A DNA stretch of 64,000 nt, taken from positions 140,294 through 204,293 of the forward strand of contig OY282367.1 of assembly GCA_958295755.1 (NCBI GenBank), written 5' to 3'. The notes under the pieces were generated by a model. It did not search any database. It had not been told where the DNA came from and saw only the letters and a program-made list of their open reading frames with translations. The stretch comes from an uncultured Acidimicrobiales bacterium. GTDB taxonomy: Bacteria; Actinomycetota; Acidimicrobiia; Acidimicrobiales; Hopanoidiivorantaceae. A program made the position numbers and the translations under genes. Below are positions 44,001 to 59,000 of the stretch, in pieces (the stretch's first letter is position 1; every line of letters starts with the position of its first letter).

Positions 44001-47000
44001 TTCTAACATCGTGTTTACCGCGCCTACTGGTCTGAAAGTCGGCACTAACCGAACGAGAGTTATCAATGCGCTGTCATATGCCTCTGACGGCGGCTATACG
44101 ATTACCTGTGGCACTGCGACCAACATAGGTACTGCACTGCAGTCAGTTACGCGTAATTCTTCTGGTGATGGCTGTTCGTTTACTATCACACCTACGAATA
44201 CTCAAGGCACTGCTGGCTTTACTGTGCCACTTACATCCGCTGGTGGCGACACCCACGATGCGGTGTTTTCTATAGAAGTCGGCCCTGCTTCAACTATTAC
44301 TTATACTGCGCCGACTGATCTGCTCGTGGGGCGTAATCATAATTTGGTGGTTGATGCTTCTGGGTATGTGGAGGAGACGGCTGGTAGTGGCTATGTGATC
44401 TCTTGTTCAGATGCTTCGGCTATTCATTCCAGGCTTCTCTCAGTTACCCACGCTGCCAATAGCTGTTCTTATACTGTCACACCTTCAGCTACTGCCTCTT
44501 CGGGTAATGCCACTTTCTCAGTTACTTTTACTTCTGATGGTGGCCATTCTGTGGATGGAGTGATAACTGTTAATGTCGGCCCCGACTCAGCTATTACCTA
44601 TAACGCGCCGTCTGACCTGTCGGTTGTTGCTGGGCGGAGTTTGGTGTTTGATGCTTCGGGTTATGTTTCTGATGGTAGCTATACGATCACCTGTGCTGAC
44701 GCTACCGGGTCGCTCCCCTCTGGGGTCTCTGTTACTCGCAATGGTTGTTTCTTGACGGTTGAGGCATCTGCTACAGCAGCTACGGGTCCGGTTACTTTTG
44801 TTGTGCCGTTTTCTTCTGCTGGTGGACACAGCCTTGATGGGACTTTCTCAGTTACTGTTGGCGTAGCTTCAAGTATTACCTTTACGGCCCCTGTGGGCGG
44901 GTTGAGTATTCCTGTGGGTCAGTTAAGGAATTTCAGTGTTGCTAGTTATGCCACAGATGGCGACTATACCGTTTCTTGTCGTTTTGCTGATGCTTCTCGC
45001 CATAGCTTGATTGCTTCTGTGGCTAAAACTGGTTGTGATTTCACTGTGCGAGCTGGCAGTGTTGCTGGTGCGGCAACGCTTAGTGTTATCTATAACTCTT
45101 CTGGGGGTGATGAGGTAATTGGGGTGATTCCCATCACGGTGGCATCTACTTCTAGTTTGACTTTCACCGCGCCTAGTGCTTTGAATGTGCGTATAGGTCA
45201 GACGATTGGCATCAACGCTCGGCTTTATGCTTCTGATGGTGCTAACGCGGTTGCTTGTGATGTCGCTACTGGGATAGTCGGCGGGATTACTGTTCAGTCT
45301 CCGGTGGGTTGTTCTTATCGGGTTACAGCAGGCAACACGGTTGGTGAGGCTAGTTTTGTTGTGCCCTATGCATCAAGTAGTGGTAGCACGCTTAATGGTC
45401 GTATAGACATAAATATTTTGAGTGCTCGCTCTGATATTGACTTCACCGCACCAACAGGTCTATCGGTTGCTACTAGTGGTGTTATCACGGTAGATGCTTC
45501 AGGGTATGTGTCTGATGGGCCGTTCAGTGTTTCTTGTGGCACTGTCACGCAGTCTCACTCACTTATTTCTAGCATCAATGAAGACGGCGGTTGCTCTTAT
45601 GAGGTAACCGTTGGAGCTACTGCGGGCACGGCTACCTTTACTGTGCCATATACCTCTTCGGGGGGCGATACCCACAATGGTGTGATCTCTTTGGTCATTG
45701 GTGCTGTCCCAACATTGGCTTCTGCGGGTTGTACCGATGGTACTTTTGTAGATCTAACTGATAACCCTAGAGTTACTGGTGCTAATAACGATCTAGTAGA
45801 GGATTGCCAAGCATTGGTTGCAGCCCAGAATCTGTGGGCTGGGGTTGCTGCTAATGGTGAGCTGCGTTCTCCGTATTTCATTAGAAGCTGGGGCACTGGT
45901 ACTCCCGAACAGCAAAAGATTGATAGTTGGGAAGGTGTAACAGTTACCTCCGGGCGTGTAACAGCGTTAGAAATAGACAACATCGGTGAAGAAGACGGCA
46001 TCTCGGGCACCATTCCCACCGAGCTAGGTAATCTCACCGCACTCACCAGCCTTGACCTCTCTTATAACCAGCTCACCGGCACAATCCCCACACAAATCGG
46101 CTCTCTTACTGCTCTTACTTCTTTGGATCTTTCCGGCAATAGCCTCACGGATGCTATTCCTACTCAGATCGGCTCTCTTACTGCTCTTACTTCTTTGGAT
46201 CTTTCTGCTAATCAGCTCTCAGGTTCTATCCCCACCCAGATCGGTTCTCTTACTTCTCTTACACAGCTCTCTTTGGGTAGTAACGATCTCTCCGGTGCTA
46301 TCCCCACCCAGATTGGCTCACTTACTTCTCTTACTGATTTGTATCTAGGCGGTAACCGCCTCACTGGTTCTGTGCCCACCCAGATAGGTGCTATCACCAC
46401 ACTTACTACCCTCAGCATCTGCAACAACCGGCTCACCGGGGATCTTCCTTCAGCTTTGCACACAGGTGTTACGCTCTTAGGCTATCCCATAGCGGATGGT
46501 TATACCCCGATTGCTTGTCAGACCTCCGCCATTGTGTTTGATCTTGCTGATGATTTGTTTGTGAGTTCTGGTGTGGCTAAGGTTTTCAGTGTTGGGTCGT
46601 ATGTCTTTGACGGTAGCTATACCGTTACTTGTGGGGATGCTACTAGTCTTTCAAGCAATCTAAGCTCTGTTACTCGTGCTTCTGGGACTTGTGATTTCAC
46701 TGTTACTTCTAATGCCTCGGTTCAAGGCGATGCTAGCTTTAGTGTGGCTTTCACTTCTTCTGGTGGCGATACTTTAAGTGGCACGGTTTCGTTCAAGATC
46801 TTTAGACTCTTGTTAGCTAGCGGATGTACTGATGGTAGTTTTGTAGACACCACGGCTAACCCCAGAGTTACTGGTGCTAATAACGATTTGGTGGAAGATT
46901 GCCAGGCTTTGGTAGCCGCTCAGATATCGTGGGCTGGCGCGGCGGATAATTTTGCTATTTCTGATAGCCATCCGATCCGCACTTGGGGCTATGACTCAGG

Positions 47001-50000
47001 GGGCACAGCCGCAAAAATAGACACTTGGAATGGCTTGACTATCTCAGGTGGCCGTGTTACTGGTCTCAGCTTTGATGATGCTACTGGCGTGGACATGGCT
47101 GGTAGCATCCCCACAGAGCTAGGCGATCTTTCCGCGCTGGTTACTTTGGACCTCTCCGATAATGCTCTTTCTGGTAGTATCCCTGCTGAGCTAGGCGATC
47201 TTTCCGCGCTGGTTACTTTGGACCTCTCTGGTAATGTTCTTTCTGGTAGTATCCCTGCTGATCTAGGCGATCTTGCCGCGCTGGTTACTTTGGATCTTTC
47301 TGGTAATGTTCTTTCTGGTAGTATCCCTGCTGGGTTAGCTAGCTTGGCTCCTGCCACAGGGAGTTTGACTTATCTCGGCCTCTGCAGCAACTATCTCACA
47401 GGTAATGTGCCCACGGCTCTGCGCCCGATGTTTGCCGCTAGTGTTTCTTCGCCCGACTATGAACCTGTGGGTTGCCAATACAGAGGCACGCAAAGTAGTA
47501 CCGCTATTGCTTTGCTCTCTCCTACTGGTTGCACTGATGGTACTTTCGTAAACACCACTACTAACCCCCGGGTGAGCGGCCCTAATAACGATTTGGTAGA
47601 GGATTGCCAAGCTTTAGTAGCCATTCAAAACCACTGGGCGCAGGTAACCGCCAACAACAACCTCTCGGCCACGCATCATCTACGAACCTGGGGCACAGGC
47701 GCAACACCGGCTGAAAAGCTGATTAGTTCTTGGGATAGCGTAGTCGTTGTCGGCGGACGAGTTACGAGGCTAGTTGATGCAGTTGTCACTGGCCCTGGAA
47801 TTTCTGGTGCTATTCCTTCGGAGATCGGCAACCTCACCTCACTCACCAGCCTATGGCTCTATGACAACCGGCTTTCTGGTGCTATTCCTTCGGAGATCGG
47901 CAACCTCACCTCACTCACCAGCCTAGACCTCAGTGACAACCGGCTTTCTGGTGCTATTCCTTCGGAGATCGGCAACCTCACCTCACTCACCAGCCTATGG
48001 CTCGGTGACAACAGGCTTTCTGGTACTATTCCCACGGAGATCGGCAACCGCACCTCACTCACCACCCTAGATCTCCACGGCAACCGGCTTTCTGGTGCTA
48101 TTCCCACGGAGATCGGCAACCTCACCTCACTCACCTGGCTAGACCTCTTTGACAACCGGCTTTCTGGTGCTATTCCTACAGAACTAGGCAACCTCACCTC
48201 ACTCACCACCCTACGCCTCTATGGCAACAGGCTTTCTGGTGCTATTCCTGCTGAGATCGGCAACCGCACCTCACTCATCCGCCTACGGCTCGATGACAAC
48301 AGGCTTTCTGGTGCTATTCCCACGGAGATCGGCAACCTCACCTCACTCACCACCCTACGCCTCAGTGGCAACAGGCTTTCTGGTGCTATTCCTACAGAAC
48401 TAGGCGACCTCACCTCACTCACCACCCTACGGCTCGATGACAACCGGCTTACTGGTGCTATTCCCACCGAGATCGGCGACCTCACCTCACTCACCAACCT
48501 ACGGCTCGACAACAACCTCCTTACTGGTTCTGTGCCCACCGCGATAGGTACTATCACAACTCTTACTAGTCTCGGTATCTGCAACAACCAGCTCACTGGT
48601 GACCTGCCCGTAGCACTGCGAACAGGTGTCACCCTCTTCGGCTATCCCACAGCAGACGGTTATACCCCCATTGCTTGTCAGAACGCGGTTTCTAACATCG
48701 TTTTCACAGCCCCCACCGGTCTCAAGATCGGTCGGAACTTAACCCTTGAGATCGATGCTTCGGATCATATTACTGAGGACAGCTCTTACACGGTTTCTTG
48801 TGGTGATGCTACGAATGTGGATAGCACTAGGTTGACTTCAGTTACCCGTACTGCTGATACTTGTACTTTCACTGTGGATCCAATAGATACTCTGGCTAGC
48901 GGATCACAAGGCAACACTTCCTTTACTGTGCCTTTTAGCTCTACTGGCGGTCATACCTTAGATGCTTCTTTCACAGTCAATATTGGCCCGGATTCAAGCA
49001 TTACGGTTTCTGCGCCTTCTTCTATTGCTATTGCTGCTAGTCGTTCTATAACTGTTGATTTCTCAGATTACGCTTCTGATGGTAGCTATACCGTTTCTTG
49101 TGGCACACCTACCTTCACCTCTACTTTGATTTCTATTGGCACCCCAAATGGTTGTAGTGTTGCTATTACTTCTGGTGCTAGCTCTGGCGCAGCCACAGTT
49201 ATGGTGCCGTTTACTTCTGACGGTGGTGCTACAGCTACGGGTTCGTTTACCTTTGATGCGGGTGCTGCTTCTAATATCGTGTTTAGCGCGCCGACTGGTC
49301 TGAAGGTCGGCACTAACCGCACAAGGGTTATTGATGTCTTAGATTACGCCACAGACGGTGGTTACACCGTTACTTGTGGTACTGCGACCAACATAGGTAC
49401 TGCACTGCAGTCAGTTACGCGTGATTCTTCTGGTAATGGTTGTTCGTTTACTATCACACCTACGAATACTCAAGGTACTGCTGGCTTTACTGTGCCACTT
49501 ACTTCTGATGGTGGCGATACCGAAAATGCGGTGTTTTCTATAGAGGTTGGCCCGGCTTCTACTGTTACCTATAGTGCGCCGTCTGGGTTGTTGGTGGGGC
49601 GTAATCATAATTTGGTGGTTGATGCTTCTGGTTTTGCGTCTGATTCTGGTAGCGGCTATGTGATCTCTTGTTCTGATGCTTCCGCTGTTCATTCCAGGCT
49701 TACCTCAGTAGTTAGAGCTGCTAATAGTTGTTCTTATACTGTCACACCTTCAGCTACTGCCACTTCGGGTAATGCTACTTTTACGGTTACTTTCACCTCA
49801 GATGGCGGCCATTCTGTAGATGGGGTGATAACTGTTGAGATTGGCCCTGATTCAACTATTACCTATAGCGCGCCAGATGAACTGTCGGTTGCTGCTGGTA
49901 GGAGTTTGGTGTTTGATGCTTCGGGCTATGTTTCTGATGGTAGCTATACCATTACTTGTGCTGACGCTACCGGGACGCTTCCTTCTGGTGTTTCTGTTGC

Positions 50001-53000
50001 TCGTGATGGTTGTATCTTTACTGTTACAGCAACTAGTTCAGCTGCTACTGGTCCGGCTGCTTTTGTTGTGCCGTTTTCTTCTACTGGCGGCCATAGCTTA
50101 GATGCGACTTTCAGTGTTGCTGTCGGAGCAGCTTCAAGTATTACCTTTACGGCTCCTGTGGGTGGGGTGAGTATTCCTGTGGGGAATTTCAGGAATTTCA
50201 GTGTTGCTAGCTACGCCACTGACGGCGATTACACAATTTCTTGTCGCTTTGCTGACTCCAGCCGCCATGCTTTGATTACTTCGGTGGCTAATACTGGCTG
50301 CGATTTCACAGTGCGCGCGGGCAATGTTGCTGGCGCGGCGACGCTGTCTGTGATCTATAACTCATCAGGCGGCACTGAAGTAACTGGTGTGATTGCTATT
50401 ACGGTGGCGTCTACTTCTAGTTTAACTTTCACCGCGCCTAGTGCTTTGAATGTGCGTATAGGCCAGACGATTGGCATCAACGCTCGGCTTTATGCTTCTG
50501 ATGGTGCTAACGCGGTTGCTTGTGATGTAGCTACTGGGGTAACGGGCGGGATTACTGTTGAGTCTCCGGTGGGTTGTTCTTATCGGGTTACAGCAGGCAA
50601 CACGGTTGGTACAGCTTCCTTCGTTGTGCCCTACGCCTCAAGTAGCGGCAGCAAGCTTAATGGTCGTATTGATATAAATATCCTGGGTGCTCGTTCTGAT
50701 ATCGATTTCACCGCACCAACAGGTTTGACGGTTGCTGCTAGTGGTGTTATCGCGATAGATGCTTCAGGGTATGTGTCTGATGGTGCGTTTAGTGTTTCTT
50801 GTGGTACTGTCACGCAGTCTCATTCACTTATTTCTAGTATTTTTGGAGATGGTTGCTCTTATGAGGTAACCGTTGGAGCTACTGCGGGCACGGCTACCTT
50901 TACTGTGCCATATACCAGCACTGGCGGCGATACCCACAATGGTGTGATCTCCCTAGTCATTGGTGCTGTCCCAACATTGGCGGCTACTGGCTGTACCGAT
51001 GGAACTTTTGTGGATCTCACTGCTAATCCCAGAGTTACCGGTGCTAATAATGATCTGGTTGAAGATTGCCAAGCTTTGGTTGCAGCCCAGAATCTGTGGG
51101 CTGGAGTTGCTGCTAATGGTGATTTGCGTTCTCCTTATTTCATTAGAAGCTGGGGCACTGGTACTCCCGAACAACAAAAGGTAGCCAACTGGGAAGGTGT
51201 AACAGTTACCTCCGGGCGTGTAACAGCACTAGAAATAGACAACACGGGTGAAGAAGACGGCATCTCAGGTGCTATCCCCACCGAGTTGGGTGACCTCACC
51301 GCTCTTATCACCCTAGACATCTCCTATAACCAGCTAAGCGGTGCTATCCCGACCCAGATCGGTTCTCTCACAGCTCTTACTTCTTTGGATCTTTCCGGCA
51401 ATAGCCTCACGGGTGCTATCCCGACTCAGATCGGTTCCCTTACCGCGCTCACAACCCTAGACCTTTCTGGTAACCAACTCAGCGGTGCTATTCCTACTGA
51501 GCTTGGTTCGCTTACTTCTTTAACTGAACTCTCCTTGGGTAGTAACGATCTCTCCGGTGCCATTCCGAGACAGCTTGGTTCGCTTAGTGCTCTTACTGAT
51601 CTTTATATAGGCGGTAACCGCCTTACTGGTTCTGTGCCCACCGAGATAGGTGCTATCACCACCCTTACTAACCTCAGTATCTGCAATAACCAGCTAACTG
51701 GGGATCTTCCCTCAGCTTTGCGTACAGGTGTTACTTTGCTTGGCTATCCAACTGCTGATGGTTATACCCCAATTGCTTGTCAGAACGCGGTTTCCAATAT
51801 TGTTGTTAGCGCGCCGTCTGATTTGTCGGTTGCTGCTGGGCGGAGTTTGGTACTTGATGCTTCGGGCTATGTTTCTGATGGTAGCTATACCATCACTTGT
51901 GCTGACGCTACCGGGTCGCTTCCTTCTGGTGTTTCTGTTGCTCGCAATGGTTGTATCTTTACTGTTACAGCAACTAGTTCAGCTGCTACGGGCCCGGCTG
52001 TTTTTGTTGTGCCGTTTTCTTCTACTGGTGGCCATACCTTAGATGCGACTTTCTCAGTTGCTGTTGGCGCGGTTTCAGATATTACATTTACAGCCCCCGT
52101 AGGTGGGGTGAGTATTCCTGTGGGGAATTTCAGGAATTTCAGTGTTGCTAGCTACGCCACTGACGGCGATTACACAATTTCTTGTCGCTTCGCTGACTCC
52201 AGCCGCCATGCCCTTATTGCTTCTGTGGCTAATACTGGTTGTGATTTCACTGTGCGAGCTGGCAGTGTTGCTGGTGCGGCGACGCTGTCTGTTATCTATA
52301 ACTCATCTGGTGGCGATGAGGTAACTGGCGTGATCCCTATCACGGTGGCGTCTACTTCTTCGCTGACTTTCACCGCACCTAGTGCTTTAAATGTGCGCAC
52401 AGGCCAGACAATAGGCATCAACGCCCGGCTATACGCTTCTGATGGTGCTAACGCGGTTGCTTGTGATGTAGCAACTGGGATAGTCGGCGGTATTACTGTT
52501 GAATCTCCGGTGGGTTGTTCTTATCGGGTAACAGCAGGCAACACGGTTGGTACAGCTTCCTTTGTTGTGCCCTATGCCTCAAGTGGTGGCCGCACGCTTA
52601 ATGGTCGTATTGATATAAATATTTTGGGTGCTCGTTCTGATATTGACTTCACCGCGCCAACAGGACTAACAGTAGCCACAAGCGGTGTCATCACCATAGA
52701 TGCCTCAGCTTATGCTTCTAGCGCGCTTAGTGTCTCTTGTGGCACTATCACACAATCTGGTGGGGTTTCTGTAAGCATTTTTCAAGATGGTTGTTCTTTT
52801 GAGGTAACCACTTCTAATGTTGCGAGCAGTGTTACTTTCACTGTGCCTTATACCAACTCTGGGGGCGGCTCTCAAAGCGGTGAAATCTCACTACTCATTG
52901 GTGCTGTCCCAACCTTGGCGGCTGCGGGTTGCACTGATGGTACTTTTGTGGATCTCACAGACAATCCCAGAGTTACAGGTGCTAACAACGATCTAGTAGA

Positions 53001-56000
53001 AGATTGCCAAGCATTGGTAGCAGCCCAGAACCAATGGGCTGGGGTTGCTGCTAATGGTGATTTGCGTTCTGCGTATTTCATTAGAAGCTGGGGCACAGGC
53101 ACACCCGAACAGCAAAAAGTAGCTAACTGGGAAGGTGTAACTGTTACCTCCGGGCGCGTAACAGCGTTAGCAATAGATAACACGGGCGAAGAAGACGGCA
53201 TCTCAGGCACAATCCCCACCGAGCTAGGTGACCTCACCGCACTCACCAGCCTAGACATCTCCTACAACCAGCTCTCAGGTGCTATCCCGACCCAGATCGG
53301 TTCTCTCACTGCGCTTACTTCTCTGGATCTTTCCGGCAATAGCCTCACCGGAGCTATCCCGACTCAGATCGGTTCCCTTACCGTGCTCACAACCCTAGAC
53401 CTTTCTGGCAACCAGCTCAGCGGTTCTATCCCCACCCAGATTGGTTTGCTTACTTCTCTTACTGAGCTCTCTTTGGGTAGTAACCGCCTGAGTGGTTCTA
53501 TTCCTACACAGCTTGGTTTGCTTAGTTCTCTCGTTCAGCTTTATCTAGGCGGTAACCGCCTCACTGGTTCTGTTCCCACCCAGATAGGTGCTATCACCAC
53601 CCTTGACACGCTCAGTATCTGCCGTAACCAGCTCACCGGGGACCTTCCCTCAGCTTTGCGAACAGGCGTCACTTTGCTTGGCTATCCCGTAGCAGACGGC
53701 TATGACCCCATAGCCTGCCAGTCCAATATTGTGTTTGGTCTTGCTGATGATTTGTTTGTGACTTCTGGTGTGGCTAAGGTTTTCAGTGTTGGATCTTATG
53801 TCTCTGACGGTAGCAATACCATTACTTGTGGGGATGCTACTAGTCTTTCGAGTAATCTTGCTTCTGTTACTCGTGCTTCTGGGACTTGTGATTTCACTGT
53901 TACTTCTAATGCCTCGGTTCAAGGCGATGCTAGCTTTGATGTGCTCTTTACTTCTTCTGGTGGAAGTACCCTAGAGGGCACGGTTTCGTTCAAGATTTTT
54001 AGACTCTTGTTGGCTAGTGGGTGTACTGATGGTAGTTTTGTAGATCTAACTGCTAATCCCAGAGTTACTGGCACGGATAACGATTTGGTGGAAGATTGCC
54101 AGGCTTTGGTAGCCGCTCAGAGGTCTTGGGCTGGCGAGGCTGGTAATTTTGCTATTTCTGATAGCCATCCGATCCGCACTTGGGGTTATAATCCTGAGGG
54201 CACAGCCACGAAGATAGACACTTGGAATGGTGTGACTGTTTCAAGTAATCGTGTTACTGGTCTCAACTTTGATCGTATTTCGGGTGTGGGGGTGGCTGGT
54301 GGTATTCCTGGGGAGCTTGGTGATCTTTCTGCGCTGGTTACTTTGGATCTTTCTGGTAATTTTCTTACCGGTAGTATCCCTGCTGATCTGGGTGATCTCT
54401 CTAATCTTGAGAGGCTAGATCTTTCTGATAATCTCCTCTCTGGTGCTATTCCTGCTGGGTTGGCTAGTTTGGCTCCTAACACTGGGAGTTTGACTTATCT
54501 CGGTCTCTGCAGCAACCTGCTCACCGGCGATGTGCCTACGGCTTTGCGCCCGATGTTTGCTGCTAGTACTAGCTCTCCTAGATATACACCTGTGGGTTGT
54601 CAGTATTTAGGCACGCAAAGCACTACTCCTATTGCTTTGCTTTCTGCTAGTGGTTGCACTAATGGCACTTTCGTAAATACCCGTAGTAACCCTAGGGTGA
54701 GTGGCCCAAATAACGATCTTGTAGACGATTGTCTAGCTTTAGTGGCTATTCAAAATCACTGGGCTCAGGAAGCGACTAATAACAATCTCTATGCTAGTCA
54801 TTCTCTACGAGATTGGGGTGCTGGTGGTAAGCGCATTAATACTTGGTCCGGTTTATTTGTTAGCGGCGGACGGGTTACCGAAATGATTCTTGCGTCTACT
54901 TCTCTTGTTGGAATTTTTGGTTCTATCCCTTCGGAGATTGGTAACCTTACTGCTCTCGATACTCTAAACCTCTCAAGTAACCGCTTTATTGGTTCTATCC
55001 CTTCGGAGATTGGTAACCTTACCTCTCTTAGATTCTTATGGCTCCATAACAACCGGCTTTCTGGTGCTATCCCTACTGAGATAGGGGCTCTTACCTCTCT
55101 TACCACCTTACGCCTTCATAACAACCAGCTTTCTGGTGCTATCCCAGCTGAGATAGGTAACCTTGGCTCTCTTACCACCTTACGCCTTCATAACAACCAG
55201 CTTTCTGGTGCTATCCCAGCTGAGATGGGTAACCTTGGCTCCCTCACCGAACTAAACCTCCGCTACAACAGGCTTTCAGGTGCTATTCCCACTGAGCTGG
55301 GTTCTATTGCCTCTCTTTCTATTCTTAGTATCTGTGATAACCAGCTCACCGGGGCACTGCCCACAGGTCTGCGCTCGGGTGTTTCCTTATATTTCTATCC
55401 CAGAGTAAACGGCTATGATCCCATAGCCTGTCAGAACCCAGTCTCCAACATCGTTTTCACCCCACCCGCTTTGACAATAGGGCGAAACTACACACTAGTA
55501 ATAAACGCCTTAGAACACATAACCGAAGATGCTACCTACACAGTATCTTGTGGATACGCTACAGGAGTAGATAGCACCAAGTTGACTTCAGTTACCCGCA
55601 CAGCTAATACTTGCACTTTCACCGTAAACCCGATTAATACTCTGGCTAGCAACCTACAAGGTGATACTACCTTTGTTGTGCCCTTTACTTCTACTGGCGG
55701 CGACAGCTTAGACGCGACCTTTACCATAAACATCGGCCCCGATTCAACCATTACTTACACCGCACCATCTGGGTTGTCAGTGGCAGCTAGTGGTGTTATC
55801 ACTGTAGAAGCTGATGAGTATGTGTCTGATGGTGCGTTTAGTATTTCTTGTGGCACTATTACGCAGTCTCATTCACTTATTTCTAGTATTTCTGAAGATG
55901 GCTGTTCTATTGAGGTAACCGTGGGCAGCACAGCAGGCACAGCTACTTTCACAGTGCCCTACACCTCAGCTGGGGGAGCTACCCATGATGGTGAGATCTC

Positions 56001-59000
56001 ACTGGTCATAGGCTCAGTTTCTGCCATAGCAGCTGCTGGTTGTACTGATGGCACCTATGTGGATCTCACAGCTAATCCCAGAGTTACCGGTGCTAATAAC
56101 GATCTTGTTGAGGATTGCCAGGCTTTGGTAGCAGCTCAGAATCTTTGGGCTGGGGTTGTTGCTAACAATAGTTTGCGTTCTCATTTTTTCATTCGTAGCT
56201 GGGGCACGGGCACTCCCGAACAGCAAAAGATTGCTAGTTGGGAAGGTGTAACTGTTACCTCTGGGCGTGTAACAGGGCTAGCAATAGGCAACACGGGCGA
56301 AGCAGACGGCGTCTCAGGTGCTATCCCCACTGAGTTGGGCAACCTTATTGCTCTTACTTCTCTAGATATTTCTTCTCACCAGCTAAGCGGCACTATCCCG
56401 ACCCAACTAGGCACTCTCACAGCACTTACTTCTCTGGATCTTTCTGGTAATAGCCTCACAGGTGCTATTCCTACCCAGATTGGCTCCCTTACGGCTCTTA
56501 CTTCTTTAGATCTTTCTTCTAACCAGCTCAGCGGTGCTATCCCCACCCAGATCGGCTCCCTCACAGCACTCACATCCCTAGACCTCTCTTCCAACCTGCT
56601 CACTGGTGCTATCCTGACACAGCTTGGCTTGCTTACTTCTCTAACAGACCTATACCTAGGTAGTAACCGTCTCACTGGTTCTGTGCCCACCCAGATAGGT
56701 GCTATCGCAACCCTTACCACGCTTAGTATCTGCAGTAATCAGCTCACCGGGGCACTCCCCGCAGCTTTGCGTACGGGTGTTACTTTGCTTGGCTATCCCG
56801 TAGCAGACGGCTATGATCCCATAGCCTGCCAGTCCAATGTTGTGTTTGATCTTGCTGATGATTTGTTTGTGACATCAGGTGTTGCTAAGGCATTCAATAT
56901 TGGGGCTTATGTTTCTGATGGTAGTTATACGGTTTCTTGTGGGGATGCTACTAGTCTTTCGGGTAATCTAAGCTCTGTTACTCGTGCTTCTGGGACTTGT
57001 GATTTCACTGTTACTTCTAATGCCTCGGTTCAAGGCGATGCTAGCTTTACTGTGCTCTTTACTTCTTCTGGTGGAAGTACCCTAGAGGGCACGGTTTCGT
57101 TCAAGATCTTTAGACTCTTGTTAGCTAGTGGGTGTACTGACGGGAGTTTTGTAGACACCACGGCTAACCCCAGAGTTACTGGTGCTAATAATGATTTGGT
57201 GGAAGATTGTGAGGCTTTGGTAGCTACTCAGAGATCATGGGCTGGCGAGGCGGATAATTTTGCTATTTCTGATAGCCATCCGATTCGCACTTGGGGCTAT
57301 GACTCCGGGGGCACAGCCGCAAAAATAAGCACTTGGAATGGCGTGACTGTCACAGGTGGTCGTGTTACTGGTCTTAGCTTTGTTCGTATTTCGGGTGTGG
57401 GCATGGCTGGTGGTATTCCTGGGGAGCTTGGTGATCTTTCTGCGTTGGTTACCTTGGATCTTTCTGGTAATTTTCTTACTGGTAGCATCCCTGCTGATCT
57501 GGGTGATCTCTCTAATCTTGAGAGGCTAGATCTTTCTGATAATCTTCTTTCTGGTGCTATTCCTGTGGGGTTGGCTAGTTTGGCTCCTGCGACTGGAAGT
57601 TTGACTTATTTAGGTCTTTGTAGTAACCAGCTCTCCGGCGATGTGCCTACAGCTTTGCGCCCGATGTTTGCTGCTAGTACTAGCTCTCCTAGATATACAC
57701 CTGTGGGTTGTCAATATTTAGGCACGCAAAGCACTGCTCCTATTGCTTTGATTTCTACTAGTGGTTGCACTAATGGCACTTTCGTAAATACCCGTAGTAA
57801 CCCTAGGGTGAGTGGCCCAAATAATGATCTTGTAGACGATTGTCTAGCTTTAGTGGCTATTCAAAATCACTGGGCTCAGGAAGCGACTAACAACAATCTC
57901 TATGCTACGCATTCTCTACGAGATTGGGGTTCGGGCGGTATTAATACTTGGTCCGGTTTATTTGTTAGCGGTGGGCGGGTTACTGAACTGATTCTTTCGT
58001 CTGCTTCTCTTGTTGGAATTTTTGGTTCTATCCCTGCTGAGATTGGTAATCTTACTGCTCTCGATACTCTAAACCTCGCCAATAACCGCTTTATTGGTTC
58101 TATTCCTGCTGAGATTGGGGCTCTTACCTCTCTTAGATTCTTATGGCTCTATGGCAACCGGCTTTCTGGTGCTATCCCAGCTGAGATAGGGGCTCTTAGC
58201 TCTCTTACCACCTTACGCCTTCATAACAACCAGCTTTCTGGTGCTATACCAGCTGAGATAGGGGCTCTTAGATCTCTTACCAACTTACGCCTTCATAACA
58301 ACCAGCTTTCTGGTGCTATCCCAGCTGAGATCGGTAACCTTGGCTCCCTCACCGAACTAAACCTCCGCTACAACAGGCTTTCAGGTGCTATTCCCACTGA
58401 GCTGGGTTCTATTGCCTCTCTTTCTATTCTTAGTATCTGTGATAACCAGCTCACCGGGGCACTGCCCACAGGTCTGCGCTCGGGTGTTACCTTATATTTC
58501 TATCCCAGAGTAAACGGCTATGATCCTATAGCTTGTCAGAACCCATTTTCCAACATTGTTTTCACTCCACCTACTTTGACAATAGGGCGAAACTACACGC
58601 TAGTAATAAACGCGTTAGAACACATAACCGAAGATGCTGCCTACACAGTATCTTGTGGAGATGCTACCGGTGTAGATAACACCAAGTTGACTTCAGTTAC
58701 CCGCACAGCTAATACTTGCACCTTCACCGTAAACCCGATAGATACTTTAGCTAGCAACCTACAAGGCAATACTACCTTCACCGTGCCACTCACCTCCACA
58801 GGCGGTGCTAGCTTAGATGCGACCTTTACAGTAAACATCGGCCCCGATTCAACTATTACCTACACCGCACCCACTGGACTGAAGGTTGGGCGTAATCGTA
58901 CTTTGGTGATTGATGTGTCAGATTATGCTACTGAAGCGAATCCATCTGACTATGCGATTTCTTGTAAGGATGCTTCTGGGGTAGATAACACCAAGCTGGT

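Noticed and set aside
47803..48570. Regular 72-base repeats that could suggest a CRISPR or satellite array
   Set aside because: There are no spacers of unrelated sequence. The units translate without a break into LRRs.
47859..48632. Long minus-strand open frames rich in Val/Leu/Arg/Ser opposite the LRR arrays
   Set aside because: They are mirror images of the LRR codons, have no ribosome sites, and repeat with the 72-base period. The plus frame is clearly the coding one.
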